From assembly GCF_014649875.1 (NCBI RefSeq), contig NZ_BMTW01000025.1, positions 1 to 57,731 on the forward strand: DNA of 57,731 nucleotides. The letters run 5' to 3'. Below the pieces are notes generated by a model, which searched no databases, was not told the DNA's origin, and saw only the letters and a program-made list of their open reading frames with translations. The position numbers and the translations under genes were made by a program. Position 1 is the first letter of the stretch; every line of letters starts with the position of its first letter. The stretch is from Streptomyces rubiginosohelvolus. Lineage in GTDB: Bacteria > Actinomycetota > Actinomycetes > Streptomycetales > Streptomycetaceae. Positions 55,627 to 57,731 of this stretch are shown here, piece after piece.

Positions 55627-57635
55627 GCGGGGACCTCCAGAGGGTCGAGCTTGTTCGCTTTCCGGATCTCGTCGACGATACGGCCGATGATCTCCGTGAT
55701 GCCGAAGTCCTTCGGGGTGAAGACGGCGGCCACTCCGGCTTCGATGAGTGCGGCGGCGTCGGCCGGCGGGATGATGCCGCCCGCGATCACCGGGATGTCC
55801 GGCGCCCCGGCCTCCCGCAGCCGGTGCAGCACGTCGGGGACCAGCTCCGCGTGCGAGCCGGACAGGATGGACAGGCCCACACAGTGCACGTCCTCGGCGA
55901 GCGCCGCGTCGGTGATCTGCTCGGGGGTCAGCCGGATTCCCTGGTAGACCACCTCGAACCCGGCGTCCCTGGCCCGTACGGCGATCTGCTCGGCCCCGTT
56001 GGAGTGCCCGTCCAGGCCCGGCTTGCCGACCAGCAGACGCAGTCGCCCGACACCCAGGTCGGCGGCGGTCCGGGTGACCTTCTCGCGGACCCGGGCGAGC
56101 GTGCTGCCCGGCTCCGCGGTGACCGCGACCGGGGCGGAAGAGACCCCGGTGGGGGCGCGGAACTCGCCGAAGACGTCCCGCAGCGCCCAGGACCACTCGC
56201 CGGTGGTGACGCCCGCGCGGGCGCACTCGACGGTGGCTTCCATCATGTTCTCGGTGCCCGCGGCGGCCTTCTTCAGCGCGGCCAGCGCCTCCGACGCCCG
56301 CGCCTCGTCGCGGTTGTCCCGCCACTCGTGCAGGGCCGCGACGACCCGGGCCTCGTTCTCCGGGTCGACGGTCATGATCGCGCCGTCGAGGTCGGAGGTG
56401 AGCGGGTTGGGCTCGGTGGACTCGTAGATGTTGACGCCGACGATCTTCTCGTCGCCCGCCTCGATCCGGGCCCGCCGGGCCGCGTGCGAGGAGACGAGCT
56501 CGGACTTGAGATAGCCGGACTCGACGGCCGCCATCGCGCCGCCCATCTGCTGGATCCGGTCGATCTCCGCCAGCGACTCCTCGACCAGGGCGTCCACCTT
56601 GGCCTCGATGACGTGCGAACCGGCGAAGATGTCCTCGTACTCCAGCAGATCGCTCTCGTGCGCCAGCACCTGCTGGATCCGCAGCGACCACTGCTGGTCC
56701 CAGGGCCGGGGCAGCCCCAGCGCCTCGTTCCAGGCCGGCAGCTGCACCGCGCGCGCCCGGGCGTCCTTGGAGAGGGTGACGGCCAGCATCTCCAGGACGA
56801 TGCGCTGGACGTTGTTCTCCGGCTGTGCCTCGGTCAGGCCGAGGGAGTTGACCTGGACGCCGTAGCGGAAGCGGCGCTGCTTGGCGTCGGCGATGCCGTA
56901 CCGCTCGCGGGTGACGCGGTCCCAGATGCGGCCGAAGGCGCGCATCTTGCACATCTCCTCGACGAAGCGGACGCCCGCGTTCACGAAGAACGAGATGCGG
57001 GCGACCACGTCACCGAACTTCTCCTCGGGCACCTGGCCCGAGTCGCGGACCGCGTCGAGCACCGCGATGGCGGTCGACATGGCGTACGCGATCTCCTGGA
57101 CCGGGGTGGCCCCCGCCTCCTGGAGGTGGTAGCTGCAGATGTTGATCGGGTTCCACTTGGGGATGCGGTTGACCGTGTACGTGATCATGTCCGTGGTCAG
57201 CCGCAGCGAGGGCACCGGCGGGAAGACGTGCGTCCCGCGCGAGAGGTACTCCTTCACGATGTCGTTCTGCGTCGTCCCCTGGAGCTTGGTGGGGTCGGCC
57301 CCCTGCTCCTCCGCGACCACCTGGTAGAGCGCCAGCAGCCACATGGCGGTCGCGTTGATCGTCATCGAGGTGTTCATCTGCTCCAGGGGGATGTCCTGGA
57401 ACAGCCGCCGCATGTCACCGAGGTGCGAGACGGGAACACCGACGCGGCCCACCTCGCCGCGGGCGAGAATGTGGTCCGGGTCGTATCCGGTCTGCGTCGG
57501 CAGATCGAAGGCGACCGAGAGACCCGTCTGGCCCTTGGCGAGGTTGCGGCGGTACAGCTCGTTGGACGCCTCGGCGGTCGAGTGACCGGCGTACGTCCGC
57601 ATGAGCCAGGGCCGGTCCTTCTGACGTTCGTTCAT
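55623..57635 (-). CDS. ecm: Ethylmalonyl-CoA mutase (coenzyme B12-dependent)
   Basis: A 670-residue fused mutase. The N-terminal acyl-CoA mutase domain (about 1-510) has RTYAGHSTAEASNELYRRNL and GLSVAFDLPTQTGYDPDHIL. The C-terminal cobalamin-binding domain (about 530-665) has GKPGLDGHSNGAEQIAVRAR with the D-x-H-x2-G base-off motif. It converts ethylmalonyl-CoA to methylsuccinyl-CoA. The gene is also called meaA. It begins 9 bases after ccr, sharing a GAGG ribosome binding site with the ccr stop, and overlaps mcl. Confidence 0.93.
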   Translation of the reverse strand: MNERQKDRPWLMRTYAGHSTAEASNELYRRNLAKGQTGLSVAFDLPTQTGYDPDHILARGEVGRVGVPVSHLGDMRRLFQDIPLEQMNTSMTINATAMWLLALYQVVAEEQGADPTKLQGTTQNDIVKEYLSRGTHVFPPVPSLRLTTDMITYTVNRIPKWNPINICSYHLQEAGATPVQEIAYAMSTAIAVLDAVRDSGQVPEEKFGDVVARISFFVNAGVRFVEEMCKMRAFGRIWDRVTRERYGIADAKQRRFRYGVQVNSLGLTEAQPENNVQRIVLEMLAVTLSKDARARAVQLPAWNEALGLPRPWDQQWSLRIQQVLAHESDLLEYEDIFAGSHVIEAKVDALVEESLAEIDRIQQMGGAMAAVESGYLKSELVSSHAARRARIEAGDEKIVGVNIYESTEPNPLTSDLDGAIMTVDPENEARVVAALHEWRDNRDEARASEALAALKKAAAGTENMMEATVECARAGVTTGEWSWALRDVFGEFRAPTGVSSAPVAVTAEPGSTLARVREKVTRTAADLGVGRLRLLVGKPGLDGHSNGAEQIAVRARDAGFEVVYQGIRLTPEQITDAALAEDVHCVGLSILSGSHAELVPDVLHRLREAGAPDIPVIAGGIIPPADAAALIEAGVAAVFTPKDFGITEIIGRIVDEIRKANKLDPLEVPA

Positions 57636-57644
57636 CGGAGAACC

Positions 57645-57731
57645 TCAGACGTTGCGGAAGCGGTTGATGGCGTCGATGTGCTGCTCGCGCATTTCCTGGT
57701 CGCGGACGCCCAGGCCCTCGCGGGGGGCCAG
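57645..57731 (-). CDS. ccr: Crotonyl-CoA carboxylase/reductase, 3' end only
   Basis: The last 28 codons and the stop (TGA at 57645-57647) are in the window. They read LAPREGLGVRDQEMREQHID and end AINRFRNV, the conserved Ccr C-terminus. Ccr reductively carboxylates crotonyl-CoA to ethylmalonyl-CoA, the key step of the ethylmalonyl-CoA pathway. Its position just before ecm fits the known actinobacterial gene order. The rest of the gene is outside the window. Confidence 0.85.
   Translation of the reverse strand: MAPREGLGVRDQEMREQHIDAINRFRNV

Overview
The window is a chromosomal segment of a high-GC actinomycete, almost certainly Streptomyces. Third codon positions are close to all G or C, many genes start with GTG, neighbouring genes overlap by four bases (ATGA/GTGA), and the PucR/CdaR, SpoIIE-phosphatase and Hanks-kinase families are typical of that genus. 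No rRNA, tRNA, insertion sequence, prophage or CRISPR array was seen. About 53 intact or near-intact genes are described, plus the first bases of etfB at the left edge and the last codons of ccr at the right edge.

Left part (1-12.6 kb). Divergent etfB and a TetR regulator share paired 13-bp palindromic operators, and the same pair recurs in front of a DUF35 acyl-CoA-associated protein. Next come a DJ-1 protein with a divergent LysR; an arylsulfotransferase-like protein coupled to an NCS2 permease and divergent from an XRE-cupin regulator; an HTH-receiver fusion divergent from a CHASE3 histidine kinase and a receiver-PP2C phosphatase; and a convergent DUF4394/fasciclin pair. A 737-bp gap with hairpins and a decayed gene end follows.

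Middle (12.6-32 kb). Metabolic and stress genes follow: a gamma-glutamyltransferase, an inositol-phosphatase family protein and an FAD oxidoreductase, then a macro-domain/alkylation-repair group (macrodomain, Ada-AlkA fusion, Ogt). A TMEM165/GDT1 cation transporter lies behind a yybP-ykoY manganese riboswitch whose P1 stem can be seen. Then come a thioredoxin-like ferredoxin, a PucR-MFS-TetR group, a probable ketone-to-lactone cassette (SMP-30 lactonase, Baeyer-Villiger monooxygenase, SDR), a methyltransferase, and a PAS/GAF/PP2C phosphatase.

Polyhydroxybutyrate island (32-39.7 kb). Genes scoA, scoB, phaZ, an oligomer hydrolase, bdhA, a trypsin-like protease and a LysR regulator all lie on the minus strand. 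Together they could take extracellular PHB through 3-hydroxybutyrate and acetoacetate to acetoacetyl-CoA.

Right part (39.8-57.7 kb). After an orphan RHH protein, a Nudix hydrolase, a glycerate kinase and a CdaR-type regulator comes a five-gene branched-chain amino-acid-type ABC operon in the order F-G-H-M-K. It converges on a fusion of a Ser/Thr kinase, a membrane anchor and a LivK-like domain, with a 15-bp-stem terminator between them. Then come pssA/psd and the ethylmalonyl-CoA pathway genes (ccr, ecm, mcl, MaoC hydratase, acyl-CoA dehydrogenase). The etfB edge, the PHB island and the ethylmalonyl-CoA genes all concern C4/acyl-CoA metabolism.
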